Positions 34,409 through 43,513 are shown, counted from the first letter of the stretch. The stretch: 64,000 nucleotides of DNA from Oscillospiraceae bacterium (GCA_030153485.1 JAGUQX010000005.1:1-64000); one strand, 5' to 3'. Translations and numbers: made by a program. The notes: generated by a model not told the origin, from the sequence alone.

Positions 34409-35683
34409 TTAATTTTTATATGGAATAATAACTGATACCGAAAAAATTTTATCAGTATGCTTTATTCTTATTTCTCCACCATAATTTTTTAAAGATTTTT
34501 CCACATTATCAATCCCCATCCCATGGTTTGTATAAGCTGATTTTGTAGTTTTTAATTTATCTTTTTTAACAATTAAATTTCCATCAAAAGAATTATCAAT
34601 AAATATAATAAGATTACCTAGATTATAACTTATTCTTAAATCCAACATTTTATTTGAAGATTGCTCTATAGCTGTTATCGCATTATCCAATAAATTTCCC
34701 AATATAATAGTAATATCAAATGCCAAAATATTAATTATTTCAGGGATCTTTATATCTAATTTTATATCAACATTTTTATTTAAAATCTTTTGAAGCTTAA
34801 AGTTAATAATACTATCAATAACAAAATTATTAGATTTAGAAAGCGAAATATCATCCATTTGAGAAATAACTTTATCTATATATTCTTCTATCTCATCTTT
34901 CCTTTTATCTAGATATAATTTATTAAGTATAATCAAATGGTTTTTCATATCATGATTTAGCGATCTTATAGTTTCGGAAGACTGGTTTATAATCGATGCT
35001 TGATTTTCATATGCTATATTTTGTTGTATTAACATATCTTTTTCCCTTCTAGCCAATATAGATTCATATATTTTTTCATCAACCACTATCATCGTTATAT
35101 TTACAATAATTAAAATAAGACCGCCGATAGCCACATTATATAGCGATATACTATTATTACCTAAAGAGCTGAAAAATAAATATAACGTCCCAAACAAAAT
35201 AACACTAAATGCCAGATAGTAAATTTTGGGTACAGAAAAATTTGATTTTATCGATTTTATATATCTACTTATAAAGCAAGATATAACTACTGTAATAGTT
35301 CTGACAAGTACAAGTCCCACAACAGAATTAAACAAACTGCTCGTATGCATTGAAATATCTAAAAACCCAATAGCTATAGATATCAATATCTCAATTACCA
35401 ATAATATAGAATAAATTAATGAAACAAAAATAATCTTCTTTTGAAACGAACTATTATAGTTTAAAGAGATTAAAAACAAAAATATTAATGTGAAAATGAA
35501 AATAATTATAGGTATCCTAGTAATAAAAACTAAAATTGAAGATGATATAAAATAAAAAAAATAGAGAAATAATTGCACTTTCCTACTATAAATATATTCT
35601 TTAAAAAAAGCTCCAAAAAGTTTATATACCGAAAATATAAAAATAGGATTTGTCGCAATATAAAAAATTTCATAAGCCGACAT
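34409..35683 (-). CDS. agrC: AgrC-like sensor histidine kinase
   Basis: About 424 residues. Six to seven membrane helices (about 1-200) form the peptide sensor; the cytoplasmic part has the H-box N-H-D-M-K-N-H (near residue 245) and N-L-L-D-N-A-I-T-A-I (N-box, about 330), then G-M-G-I-D-N (G-box), typical of the HPK10/AgrC family. ATG at 35683 follows AAAGGG; it overlaps the end of agrA, so sensor and regulator are translated together. It should detect the peptide made from agrD. Confidence 0.88.
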   Translation of the reverse strand: MSAYEIFYIATNPIFIFSVYKLFGAFFKEYIYSRKVQLFLYFFYFISSSILVFITRIPIIIFIFTLIFLFLISLNYNSSFQKKIIFVSLIYSILLVIEILISIAIGFLDISMHTSSLFNSVVGLVLVRTITVVISCFISRYIKSIKSNFSVPKIYYLAFSVILFGTLYLFFSSLGNNSISLYNVAIGGLILIIVNITMIVVDEKIYESILARREKDMLIQQNIAYENQASIINQSSETIRSLNHDMKNHLIILNKLYLDKRKDEIEEYIDKVISQMDDISLSKSNNFVIDSIINFKLQKILNKNVDIKLDIKIPEIINILAFDITIILGNLLDNAITAIEQSSNKMLDLRISYNLGNLIIFIDNSFDGNLIVKKDKLKTTKSAYTNHGMGIDNVEKSLKNYGGEIRIKHTDKIFSVSVIIPYKN

Positions 35684-36395
35684 TTTTTTCCCTTTCAAAG
35701 TCTATAATCATTTCTCTTATCTTTTTAAGATTTCTTTGACTTATAGGAATTTTTATTCCCCCTACAATAAATGCAAATTCTTTAGTAACACGTTCAACTT
35801 TTTCAAAATTTATTAAAAATGATCCATGAGGTTTTACAAATATTCTAGGTAATCTCTCCTTAATATTTTCTAGTGTTCCATAGAACTGATCTTCTCCTTT
35901 ATCTGTAACAATTTTAATCTTTTTCCTTTTACTTTCAAAATATAAAATATTTTTAATACTAATTCTTATTATATCATATCCTTTTTTATACTCGAAAATT
36001 TGGTTATAAATTTCTAATAGATGTATAGCAAGATTGATGCATTTTTTCACTTTTTCTTTCTGAATAGGCTTCTTTAAAAAATTAAATGGTTGAATATCAA
36101 ATAATTCTTGCTCATATCCACCTTTGGAAGTTATAAATATAATTTTACTTATATGATCATCAAACTCTTTTCTAATTTTATTCCCAACTATAATACCCGT
36201 TGTACTGCCTAGTTCTATATCTAAAAATATTAAGTCAAATCTATGATCTTCTTTTATAAAATTTATTAAACTTTCACCACTATAAAAAACTTCAATATTA
36301 AGTTGAATAATGTTTGATTGTTCATAATCAAGAATTATTCTTTCCAATTCCGAACAAGTATGATTATCATCATCACATATTGCTATATTAATCAT
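35670..36395 (-). CDS. agrA: AgrA-like LytTR response regulator
   Basis: 241 residues: receiver domain (1-120) with D8/D9 acid pocket, phospho-acceptor Asp59 in L-I-F-L-D-I, and Lys in F-L-K-K-P; LytTR DNA-binding domain about 140-235 (I-L-Y-F-E-S, F-V-K-P-H-G-S-F, I-P-I-S-Q-R). AAGGGGAG precedes the ATG. Unusually the regulator gene precedes the kinase gene. It is expected to activate the agrD promoter and through it the biosynthetic genes. Confidence 0.9.
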   Translation of the reverse strand: MINIAICDDDNHTCSELERIILDYEQSNIIQLNIEVFYSGESLINFIKEDHRFDLIFLDIELGSTTGIIVGNKIRKEFDDHISKIIFITSKGGYEQELFDIQPFNFLKKPIQKEKVKKCINLAIHLLEIYNQIFEYKKGYDIIRISIKNILYFESKRKKIKIVTDKGEDQFYGTLENIKERLPRIFVKPHGSFLINFEKVERVTKEFAFIVGGIKIPISQRNLKKIREMIIDFEREKNVGL

Positions 36396-36499
36396 TATGA
36401 CTCCCCTTTATGTCTAATAATATTATTGTTTTTCCACTTCATAAATTTGGTTTATATTAACTAAATATTATATTGTTTTAATAGGTATTTTAATATATA

Positions 36500-36580
36500 C
36501 AGTATTTGATTTTTTATATTTTTTAATTTGTTGATCATCATTTAAAAAATTTGGAGTCACTAAAATTATTGGGTTAATAT
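36500..36580 (+). repeat. Diverged direct repeat, right copy (PTS EIIC fragment)
   Basis: Counterpart of 22510-22595, same orientation. Contains ACAGTATTTGATTTTTT and CATTTAAAAAATTTGG at the same spacing within one base. Coding meaning is lost. Confidence 0.65.
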
Positions 36581-36810
36581 AAAAGATAGTTATTATCTTA
36601 CTGTCTTTTTATATTTGAAAAGCGAAGAATAAATAGTATTTGCAAAATAAAATGGCGTATTAAAATAGGTGTTACTAAAACAGTAAATATGATATTATTA
36701 TATCATTACAATCAAGTTAAAACTACGCTTAAATAAATTTGTTTTGATGAAATAATAAAAATAAATTTGCAAAATATTGATAACTATCTACCTCTTACAA
36801 ATTGTGAATT

Positions 36811-36875
36811 AAATTTTAAATAAAAAAGATACACCTGTATTGAATATTACAGATGTATCTTTTTTATTTAAAATT
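36811..36875 (-). terminator. Terminator of tmRNA
   Basis: A stem of nearly 29 pairs, AAATTTTAAATAAAAAAGAT plus ACACCTGTA against its complement, directly after the tmRNA 3' end on the minus strand. Confidence 0.85.
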
Positions 36876-36884
36876 TATAATTAA

Positions 36885-37236
36885 TGGTGGAGGCGAGGGG
36901 AATTGAACCCCTGTCCGAAAAATATTCCAGATAGCTTTCTACGAGTGTAGTTTATTATTTATTTTCCTATAATATCTCCAATAAACAAGATATACTATAG
37001 GTATTCTCTTTATACCTCATAGAGCCAGAGAATTTCTCTATGATGTTCACCACTAAATTTACATAAGCCTATACATCGTGGTTCTATATAGCTTATGAGC
37101 CGATAGTTATACTATGCAGCGTATGATAGTTGTTTATTATTGTTAGCGTTTATATTTTTTGCGACTTTTAAAGAGTCTTCGCCCACTCTACTCGCTTACT
37201 ACCCTTTCCATTCTCCGTCGAAACCTTTACGCCCCC
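36885..37236 (-). ncRNA. ssrA: tmRNA (transfer-messenger RNA)
   Basis: The minus strand begins GGGGGCGTAAAGGTTTCGAC and ends in GGTTCAATTCCCCTCGCCTC followed by CACCA, the conserved ends of tmRNA that fold to an alanine tRNA-like domain with encoded CCA. The tag reading frame (37112-37162) resumes at GCA after GTC and reads A-K-N-I-N-A-N-N-N-K-Q-L-S-Y-A-A then TAG. It rescues stalled ribosomes with SmpB, whose gene lies just upstream. The tag is longer than the common 8-15 residues but keeps the Y-A-A end recognised by proteases. Confidence 0.95.
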
Positions 37237-37241
37237 ATTAT

Positions 37242-37703
37242 TTAATATCTATTTCTTTCTTTTAATTCCCTCTGTATTGACCTTTTTGCATCCTTCTCCG
37301 CTATCGCTTGCCTTTTATCGTGTAATTTTTTTCCCTTACATATCCCTATGCTTAATTTAACTTTAGATCCTTTAAAATATGCACTAACTGGAATCACTGT
37401 ATAGCCTTCTCTTTTCATTAGTCCATATATATCACTTATCTGTTTTTTATGCATTAACAATCTTCGTACTCTTACTGGATCTTTGTTAAATATATTTCCC
37501 TTTTCATATGGACTTATATGCATTCCTAATACATATATCTCTCCATTATTTATATTACACCAGCTGTCTTTTAAATTTAACTTTCCCGCTCTCAAAGATT
37601 TAACTTCTGTACCTAATAGCTCTATCCCTACTTCTATCTTCTCTTCTATAAAATAATCATGTGATACTTTTTTGTTTCGTCCTATTAATTTTGTATTTAC
37701 CAT
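37242..37703 (-). CDS. smpB: SsrA-binding protein SmpB
   Basis: 153 residues, normal length. N-R-K-V-S-H-D-Y-F-I-E-E near the start, G-I-E-L-L-G-T-E-V-K-S-L-R, N-I-N-N-G-E-I-Y and the C-terminal G-K-K-L-H-D-K-R match SmpB. It binds tmRNA and delivers it to stalled ribosomes. It lies directly upstream of ssrA on the same strand. Confidence 0.96.
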   Translation of the reverse strand: MVNTKLIGRNKKVSHDYFIEEKIEVGIELLGTEVKSLRAGKLNLKDSWCNINNGEIYVLGMHISPYEKGNIFNKDPVRVRRLLMHKKQISDIYGLMKREGYTVIPVSAYFKGSKVKLSIGICKGKKLHDKRQAIAEKDAKRSIQRELKERNRY

Positions 37704-37769
37704 GATTATCTCCTTTTTTTATTATTATATCATTTATATTTGTTGTTTTATACACTATTATAATTTTAT

Positions 37770-38369
37770 TTATATCTCATTTCTATTTTCTAGAGCTTTA
37801 TACAACGTCAGATCATCTGTATATTCTAACTCTCCTCCAACTGGTATCCCATATGCAATTCTTGTTGTTTTTATCCCCATTGGTTTTATCAATCTAGAAA
37901 GATATATAGCCGTCGCTTCTCCTTCTACTGTGGGATTAGTCGCCATTATAACTTCTTCTATCTCTTGTGTTTCTATTCTTTTTAACAAACCTTTTATATA
38001 AAGTTTGTCTGGTCCTATTCCATCCATCGGAGATATCAACCCGTGTAAAGCATGATATACGCCCTTATATTCACCTGTTTTTTCAAATGATACTATATCT
38101 TTTGGCATCTCCACCAAACAGACTATCTTCCTATCTCTTCCCTCGTCTAGGCAGATTTTACAATATTTTTCTTCTGTTAAATTGTAACAGTTTTCACAAT
38201 TTTTAACCTTTTGTTTTGCCTCAATCAAAATATTAGCAAACTCTTTTACCCTTCCTTCATCCAACTTTAATATATAATACGATAGTCTTTGAGCAGTTTT
38301 CCAACCTATTCCCGGTAGGCTAGCGAACTGCTCTATTAATTTAGTTATTAACAAAGACCCTTTATTCAT
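37770..38369 (-). CDS. recR: Recombination mediator RecR
   Basis: 199 residues: N-terminal helix-hairpin-helix (L-P-G-I-G-W-K-T-A-Q-R), four-Cys zinc finger C-x2-C ... C-x2-C (C-E-N-C-Y ... Y-C-K-I-C), Toprim domain (C-L-V-E-M-P-K-D) and L-I-K-P-M-G-I-K-T-T-R. It loads RecA with RecFO. The start overlaps the ybaB stop; the order dnaX-ybaB-recR is classic. Confidence 0.96.
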   Translation of the reverse strand: MNKGSLLITKLIEQFASLPGIGWKTAQRLSYYILKLDEGRVKEFANILIEAKQKVKNCENCYNLTEEKYCKICLDEGRDRKIVCLVEMPKDIVSFEKTGEYKGVYHALHGLISPMDGIGPDKLYIKGLLKRIETQEIEEVIMATNPTVEGEATAIYLSRLIKPMGIKTTRIAYGIPVGGELEYTDDLTLYKALENRNEI

Positions 38370-38719
38370 TAGATAAGTCCTGGAATATTCATTCCACCTG
38401 TAACTTTTCCCATCTCTTCATCTATCGTTTCTTCTGCTTTTTTCATCGCCTGATTTACTCCTGATATTATTAAATCTTCTAGCATCTCTATATCTTCTGG
38501 ATTAACTACCTCTTTTTTTAACTTTATACTTTTCAACTCTTTTTTGCCTGTAACTGTCGCTTCTAACATTCCCCCACCTACACTTACAGAAAATTCCTTA
38601 TCAGATAAATTTTCTTGTACTTTTTCTATATCAGACTGCATCTTTTGTGCTTGTTTTATCATATCACCCATATTATTTGGTTGTGTTGAATTTACATTTT
38701 TTGGTAGTCTAGCTTTCAT
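38369..38719 (-). CDS. ybaB: YbaB/EbfC family nucleoid-associated protein
   Basis: 116 residues. M-I-K-Q-A-Q-K-M-Q near residue 20, S-V-G-G-G-M-L-E-A-T-V-T-G and a C-terminal M-G-K-V-T-G-G-M-N-I-P-G fit the family of small dimeric DNA-binding proteins. Lies between dnaX and recR with AGGAT before the ATG. Confidence 0.93.
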   Translation of the reverse strand: MKARLPKNVNSTQPNNMGDMIKQAQKMQSDIEKVQENLSDKEFSVSVGGGMLEATVTGKKELKSIKLKKEVVNPEDIEMLEDLIISGVNQAMKKAEETIDEEMGKVTGGMNIPGLI

Positions 38720-38736
38720 CTTTTATCCTCCATTTT

Positions 38737-40257
38737 TTATTTTATTTCAACTTGTATCCCTAGTTTATTTGCTTTATCTATAATATTTTCTACTAAATCT
38801 TGTTCTATCTTATCTTCTTCATATCTTTGTTTTTCTTTACTTACTTTTAATCTTATTTTATATCTTTTTCCTGTGTAATTTTTTATAATTTCTATCAATC
38901 TTGCTGAATGTCCATCTCTTTTTATCAAATCTCTAAAAAAGATATTTGGAGAATCTATATATATATATTCGCCAATGTTTTGAACCTCCGCTTTGGACAA
39001 TATACTGTATAGTCCTTTATAATCTTCTCCTAAAATTTTGCAAATTTCTTCCCAATTAAACGGATTTATATTTTCTGTATCTTCTATATGTAATTCATCT
39101 GAATTACATATATCCATTTTATCAGAACTTTTTTTCAAGTCAACACTATAAATATTATCATTTTTTATTTTTTTTTCGTCTAATCTTATCCTATTGATAA
39201 AAATTATATCTAATATTACATTTTTATTAGATATAATTTTGCTTTTTTTATATAATTCACCTATTTCATTTATCAAATCTATTATATCTATATTTTTTAT
39301 ATTTTCTACTATTTCTTTTATATTTTCTAGATTTCTTTTTATCAATTCTTGTCTTTTTTCTATATTATTTATATTTTTATATAATATTATATCTCTTAAA
39401 TATTCTAGTATACTTTCTAATACTCTATCTATATCCTTTCCTTTTAATAATATATCTTCTTTTATCTCTATATACTTTTCTATATCTTTTACTATTACAC
39501 TCTTTACCAAACTTTCTATATCTTCATCATCTATTATTCCACATATATCTTCTATATAATTTTTTGTTATTTTTCCTTCTTTAGAGCAAACTTTATCTAA
39601 TATCGATAACGCGTCTCTCATTCCTCCATCTGCCATTCTAGATATTAATTCTATTCCTTCTTCTTCTATATCTATCTTCTCTTGTTTTATTATTTCTTCT
39701 AATTTTAAAATTATGTCTTTTTCATTTATCCTTTTAAACTCAAATCTTTCGCATCTGGACTTTATTGTTATTGGAACTTTATGCTCTTCCGTTGTCGCTA
39801 GTATAAATAATATATTTTCTGGCGGTTCTTCCATTATTTTTAGTAGCGCATTAAAAGCGCCTATACTTAGCATGTGAACTTCATCTATTATATATACTTT
39901 TTTTCCACCATTTCTTGAATGATACTCTATCTCTTCCTTTATATCCCTGATATTATCTACACCGTTATTACTCGCTGCATCGATCTCTACTATATCTAAA
40001 TCTCTCTCTTTTTCTATATTTAGACATCTTTCACAATCATTACATGCTTCTCCTAATATTCTTTTTTCACAATTTACTGTTTTGGCTAATATTTTTGCAC
40101 AACTTGTTTTTCCCGTCCCTCTTGTTCCTGTAAATAAATATGCATGTCCTACTTTATCCCTTTCTATTTCATTCATCAATACTTCTACTATACTGTCCTG
40201 TCCTACTACTTCTTTAAAGTTTTTTGGTCTGTATTTTCTATATAACGCAAGATACAC
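38737..40257 (-). CDS. dnaX: DNA polymerase III subunit gamma/tau
   Basis: About 506 residues. Clamp-loader AAA+ ATPase: Y-R-P-K-N-F at the start, Walker A G-T-R-G-T-G-K-T, zinc module C-x8-C-x2-C-x2-C, Walker B V-Y-I-I-D-E-V-H-M-L, sensor L-A-T-T-E-E-H-K-V-P. The C-terminal tau part is short and Ile/Lys-rich. GTG at 40257 (V-Y-L-A-L-Y-R-K-Y-R-P) is preferred because AGGGGTG lies seven bases upstream and the family starts there; ATG at 40278 precedes the ribosome site. It heads the dnaX-ybaB-recR operon. Confidence 0.94.
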   Translation of the reverse strand: MYLALYRKYRPKNFKEVVGQDSIVEVLMNEIERDKVGHAYLFTGTRGTGKTSCAKILAKTVNCEKRILGEACNDCERCLNIEKERDLDIVEIDAASNNGVDNIRDIKEEIEYHSRNGGKKVYIIDEVHMLSIGAFNALLKIMEEPPENILFILATTEEHKVPITIKSRCERFEFKRINEKDIILKLEEIIKQEKIDIEEEGIELISRMADGGMRDALSILDKVCSKEGKITKNYIEDICGIIDDEDIESLVKSVIVKDIEKYIEIKEDILLKGKDIDRVLESILEYLRDIILYKNINNIEKRQELIKRNLENIKEIVENIKNIDIIDLINEIGELYKKSKIISNKNVILDIIFINRIRLDEKKIKNDNIYSVDLKKSSDKMDICNSDELHIEDTENINPFNWEEICKILGEDYKGLYSILSKAEVQNIGEYIYIDSPNIFFRDLIKRDGHSARLIEIIKNYTGKRYKIRLKVSKEKQRYEEDKIEQDLVENIIDKANKLGIQVEIK

Positions 40258-40326
40258 TTTATACACCCCTATTTTCATCTTGTTTAAAATAATATCTATA
40301 TATAAAAATAGACTCCTATTTTCTCA

Positions 40327-40442
40327 CAAACGAATATAGAAAATTTCTGCGGCACATAGAAAGTTTCGATTAATGCTGCTCGGTTCCCCGTCTGACATGG
40401 TTCTCGAATTTCTATTGCACAGGTCTCCTATACCCGTTTGTC
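40327..40442 (-). ncRNA. ffs: Signal recognition particle RNA (small bacterial type)
   Basis: The minus strand carries the conserved domain IV: ACCATGTCAG, a CGG-GGAA-CCG tip, then AGCAGC. The ends ACAAACGGGTATA and TATATTCGTTTGT pair to close the rod. The length of about 116 bases fits the Alu-less short form. It lies upstream of dnaX, a usual place in Firmicutes. Confidence 0.9.
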
Positions 40443-40472
40443 AAATAATAGACGTCTTTTAAATCTTCTTTA

Positions 40473-40500
40473 ATTATATCATATTTATTTTTTTTTTCAA
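40473..40500 (-). promoter_or_regulatory. Promoter of SRP RNA
   Basis: Minus strand TTGAAA (40500-40495), 16 bases, TATAAT (40478-40473); predicted start is about 20-25 bases before the SRP RNA 5' end. Confidence 0.6.
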
Positions 40501-40581
40501 GTTTTTTATTTTGTTGTCTTTTTTTATGAAACTATCTCCCATTATCACCCTTTTATGAATCTTTATTTTGGAGGTGTTTTT

Positions 40582-41064
40582 ATTTCAGCTAAGCTCAAAC
40601 CTAAAGAAAAACTTTTTTGTTATTACTTTATTATATCCAATAATCCAGAAGAATCCGCCATAAAATCAGGATTTTCTTTTCCTAGCAAAAATTCCATTAA
40701 ACTTCTTCAACTTCCTAAAATCAAATCATTTATACAACAACTTTCATCTTCTAACTATGATGACCTTTTACCTTCTTTTGTTATTAAAGGATTTGAACGA
40801 ATTGCTTTCGGTTCTATAAATGATTCTGTCTCTCTTATTCTTAACCATCAAAATCTTTCCCCTTCTTCTATCAATAATCTTGATCTTTTTAATATATCAG
40901 AAATTAAAAAATCTAAAGATGGCGGGTTTGAAATAAAATTTTTTGACCGTCTTAAAGCTTTAGAAAAACTTTCATCATTGTCTAGTAATACTTCTTCTTC
41001 TTCTGATTTTTTAGATGCTCTTCATCAATCTATTTCTTCTTCTGGAATATCCCATGAAGATTAA
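40582..41064 (+). CDS. Phage terminase small subunit (XtmA-like), apparent ATT start
   Basis: 160 residues. A short N-terminal helix-turn-helix (L-K-P-K-E-K-L-F-C-Y-Y-F ... N-P-E-E-S-A-I-K-S-G-F) recognises DNA for packaging as in terminase_2/XtmA. The rest is helical, ending in a Ser-rich tail. A perfect GGAGGTG (40570-40576) is followed five bases later by ATT in frame; the only upstream ATG (40555) has no ribosome site and would put GGAGGTG inside the gene. First gene of the 18-gene phage-like cluster. Its stop overlaps the large-subunit start. Confidence 0.75.
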   Translation: MSAKLKPKEKLFCYYFIISNNPEESAIKSGFSFPSKNSIKLLQLPKIKSFIQQLSSSNYDDLLPSFVIKGFERIAFGSINDSVSLILNHQNLSPSSINNLDLFNISEIKKSKDGGFEIKFFDRLKALEKLSSLSSNTSSSSDFLDALHQSISSSGISHED

Positions 41065-42319
41065 ACCTTTTTCAAAAAAACAACTTTTTCTTCTTTCTTG
41101 GTGGCATAATCAAAAATATTTAAACTCTTTTGATTCTATAATCTGCGATGGTTCTATCCGATCTGGAAAGACCCTTTGTATGTCCTTATCTTTTGTCTTT
41201 TGGGCTAGTTCTATTTTCAATAACTCTTCTTTTGCTATATGTGGTAAAACTATATCTTCTCTATCTAGAAATATTATATCTTCTCTTCTTCCTTATCTTT
41301 CTTCTCTTGGATTCTCTTGTCGTTTTATCTCTTCCAAAAATATTATACATATATCTTATAAAAATAAAACCAACTCTTTTTATCTTTTTGGTGGAAAAGA
41401 TGAATCTTCTGCTTCTCTCATACAAGGGATGACTCTTTCAGGAATCATGCTTGACGAAGTTGCTCTTATGCCCCGATCTTTTGTAGAACAGGCTATTGCT
41501 CGATGTTCTACCTCTAATTCTAAATTTTGGTTTAACTGTAACCCTCAGCATCCTTTCCATTGGTTTTACCTGGAGTGGATCAAAAAACTTGATCAAAAAA
41601 AATCTCTCTATCTTCATTTCACTATGAAAGATAACCCTTCTCTTTCCCCTTCTATTATTAACCGCTATTCTTCTTTATACTCTGGGTCTTTCTTTGACCG
41701 TTTTATTCTTGGAAAATGGACTTCATCTTCTGGTCTTGTTTATCCTATGTTTGATCCTTCTCTTCATGTTTCTCAAACTCTTCCCTCTCATTTTTCTAAA
41801 TTCTTTCTTTCTTGCGATTATGGCACTGTAAATCCTTTTTCGCTTGGACTTTGGGGAGAATCTTCTGGTGTTTGGTTTCGTATTAAAGAATTTTATCATG
41901 ACTCTTCTTCTTCTAAAATATATAAAACTGATCAACAATATTATAACGATCTTGAAAAATTTGCTTATGGTTATAACATTTTATCTATTATTATTGATCC
42001 TTCCGCTTCTAGCTTTATCCAGTGTATTAAACAACATGGCTTATTTTCCGTTATTCCTGCTAACAATAATGTTTATCAAGGAATCCAAAATGTTTCTGAA
42101 ACTCTTCTTTCTTCATCTATTAAATTTCACTCTTCATGTTTAGATTCTATTCGAGAATTTTCTCTTTATTCTTGGAATGATAAATCTTCTTCTGATTCTG
42201 TTAAAAAAGTTTTTGACCATGCTATGGATGACATTCGATATTTTGTCAATACTATCATATTTTCTAAACAACACTACTCTAATGACAATAATTTTTTTGT
42301 ATCCTCTTCTTTACGTTAA
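41054..42319 (+). CDS. Phage terminase large subunit (XtmB-like)
   Basis: 421 residues. ATPase: Walker A D-G-S-I-R-S-G-K-T (about 33-41), Walker B G-I-M-L-D-E-V-A, then the C-terminal RNase H-like nuclease with S-C-D-Y-G-T-V-N-P and I-I-I-D-P-S-A-S. It packs DNA into procapsids and cuts it, with the small subunit. It starts at an ATG overlapping the terS stop. All motifs are intact, so the packaging motor looks functional. Confidence 0.92.
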   Translation: MKIKPFSKKQLFLLSWWHNQKYLNSFDSIICDGSIRSGKTLCMSLSFVFWASSIFNNSSFAICGKTISSLSRNIISSLLPYLSSLGFSCRFISSKNIIHISYKNKTNSFYLFGGKDESSASLIQGMTLSGIMLDEVALMPRSFVEQAIARCSTSNSKFWFNCNPQHPFHWFYLEWIKKLDQKKSLYLHFTMKDNPSLSPSIINRYSSLYSGSFFDRFILGKWTSSSGLVYPMFDPSLHVSQTLPSHFSKFFLSCDYGTVNPFSLGLWGESSGVWFRIKEFYHDSSSSKIYKTDQQYYNDLEKFAYGYNILSIIIDPSASSFIQCIKQHGLFSVIPANNNVYQGIQNVSETLLSSSIKFHSSCLDSIREFSLYSWNDKSSSDSVKKVFDHAMDDIRYFVNTIIFSKQHYSNDNNFFVSSSLR

Positions 42320-42343
42320 ATTTTATTAGAAAGGAGTTAATCC

Positions 42344-43513
42344 TTGAATCTATTTAAACTATTCTCTTCCAAAAAACAAAAAAATCAATCTTCATGCACT
42401 TCTGTTTTGTCTCCTTCTTGTTCATCCCCTTTTTCTGTATTTAATACTTCTATTTCTCCTCAAGAAAATAAACTTTATCTTTCTATCCGTCAATCTATCC
42501 CTATTATAGATGCCGCTATATTAAAAATTATACATCTTGTTGGTGGTTTTTCTATAAATACTGGAGATCCTAATGTTGATATTTTTCTTAATAATCTTTG
42601 TGACAACATAAAAGTTGGCCCTTCTTCTATCGGGATTGAAAGTTTTATCAGTTCTTACTTAGACTCTATCTTAACCTATGGGCATGCTATTGGCGAAATT
42701 CTTATTTCTTCTGATAACAAAAATGTTTGTGGTTTAATCAACGGTGATGTCAATTTCATTAGAGTTTCTCCCTCATCGTCTCCTATAGATTTGAATATAT
42801 CTGTTTCTTCTGATAATGGGATGTCATTCTCACATATAAAAGATAAATCTCTTATATGTTTTTCTGCTCTAAATCCCACTTCTCATAATATTACTGGAAC
42901 ATCTATACTAAACAATCTTCCTTTTGTCTCTTCTATTCTTCTAAAAATTTATAACACTATCTCTAAAAATTTTGATCGAGCTGCTAATGTTCGCTTTGCT
43001 ATAAATTATAAACCCTCTTCCTCCACCGATCCTTCTACAACATCTTCTAGACTTTCTCAAATATCCAAAGAGTGGTCTAGATCTATGGATAATAGTTCTT
43101 CTGAAATTAGAGACTTTATAACATCTGGCGATATTGATATAAAAGTTATTGGTGCTGATGCTCAACTTATCGATTCTTCTATTCCTGTTCGCCAGATGTT
43201 AGAACAAATTATCTCTAAACTATCCCTTCCTCCTTTTCTACTTGGTTTAAACTGGTCTACCTCTGAAAGGATGAGTAAACAACAGGCTGATATACTCACC
43301 AGTGAACTTCAATATTATCGTCGTCTTCTTACCCCTATTATTTATAAAATTTCTAAAACTATACTTTCTATTAACGGCTTTCACCATAACCCTTCTATTA
43401 ATTGGAACAATATCAATCTACAAGATGAAATAGAATTTGCTAAAGCTCGCTTTTATAACTCTAAGGCTATTCAACTTGAACAAGAAATTGATAAAAAGGA
43501 GAACCTTAAATGA
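42344..43513 (+). CDS. Phage portal protein
   Basis: 389 residues, TTG start nine bases after AAAGGAG. A portal-type pattern: N-terminal S-I-P-I-I-D-A-A-I-L-K-I, a middle E-I-L-I-S-S-D-N region, and I-S-K-L-S-L-P-P-F-L-L-G-L followed by M-S-K-Q-Q-A-D-I-L-T (about 300-330), the C-terminal helix hairpin typical of SPP1/HK97-like portals. It forms the dodecameric ring where terminase docks. The stop overlaps the next gene's ATG by four bases. Confidence 0.85.
   Translation: MNLFKLFSSKKQKNQSSCTSVLSPSCSSPFSVFNTSISPQENKLYLSIRQSIPIIDAAILKIIHLVGGFSINTGDPNVDIFLNNLCDNIKVGPSSIGIESFISSYLDSILTYGHAIGEILISSDNKNVCGLINGDVNFIRVSPSSSPIDLNISVSSDNGMSFSHIKDKSLICFSALNPTSHNITGTSILNNLPFVSSILLKIYNTISKNFDRAANVRFAINYKPSSSTDPSTTSSRLSQISKEWSRSMDNSSSEIRDFITSGDIDIKVIGADAQLIDSSIPVRQMLEQIISKLSLPPFLLGLNWSTSERMSKQQADILTSELQYYRRLLTPIIYKISKTILSINGFHHNPSINWNNINLQDEIEFAKARFYNSKAIQLEQEIDKKENLK

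Larger units (their letters stand above)
36396..36884. other. Gene-free region with decayed PTS fragment
   Basis: Nearly 490 bases between agrA and tmRNA. It carries the second PTS-EIIC remnant (36500-36580), no intact ORF, a possible small hairpin near 36580-36620, and the tmRNA terminator. The rest (36620-36800) shows nothing I recognise and may be further degenerate coding DNA. Confidence 0.5.

Noticed and set aside
36396..36884. Possible small RNA gene between agrA and tmRNA (RNAIII-like)
   Set aside because: I found only decayed coding sequence and the tmRNA terminator; no promoter plus terminator pair that would define an RNA.
36885..37236. Duplicate of the tmRNA 3' end as an attachment site for the island
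   Set aside because: I looked for a second copy of the AGGCGAGGGGAATTGAACCC segment at the left island border and saw none.
40082..40339. Plus-strand ORF across the dnaX start
   Set aside because: Antisense to the conserved ATPase domain; no ribosome site.
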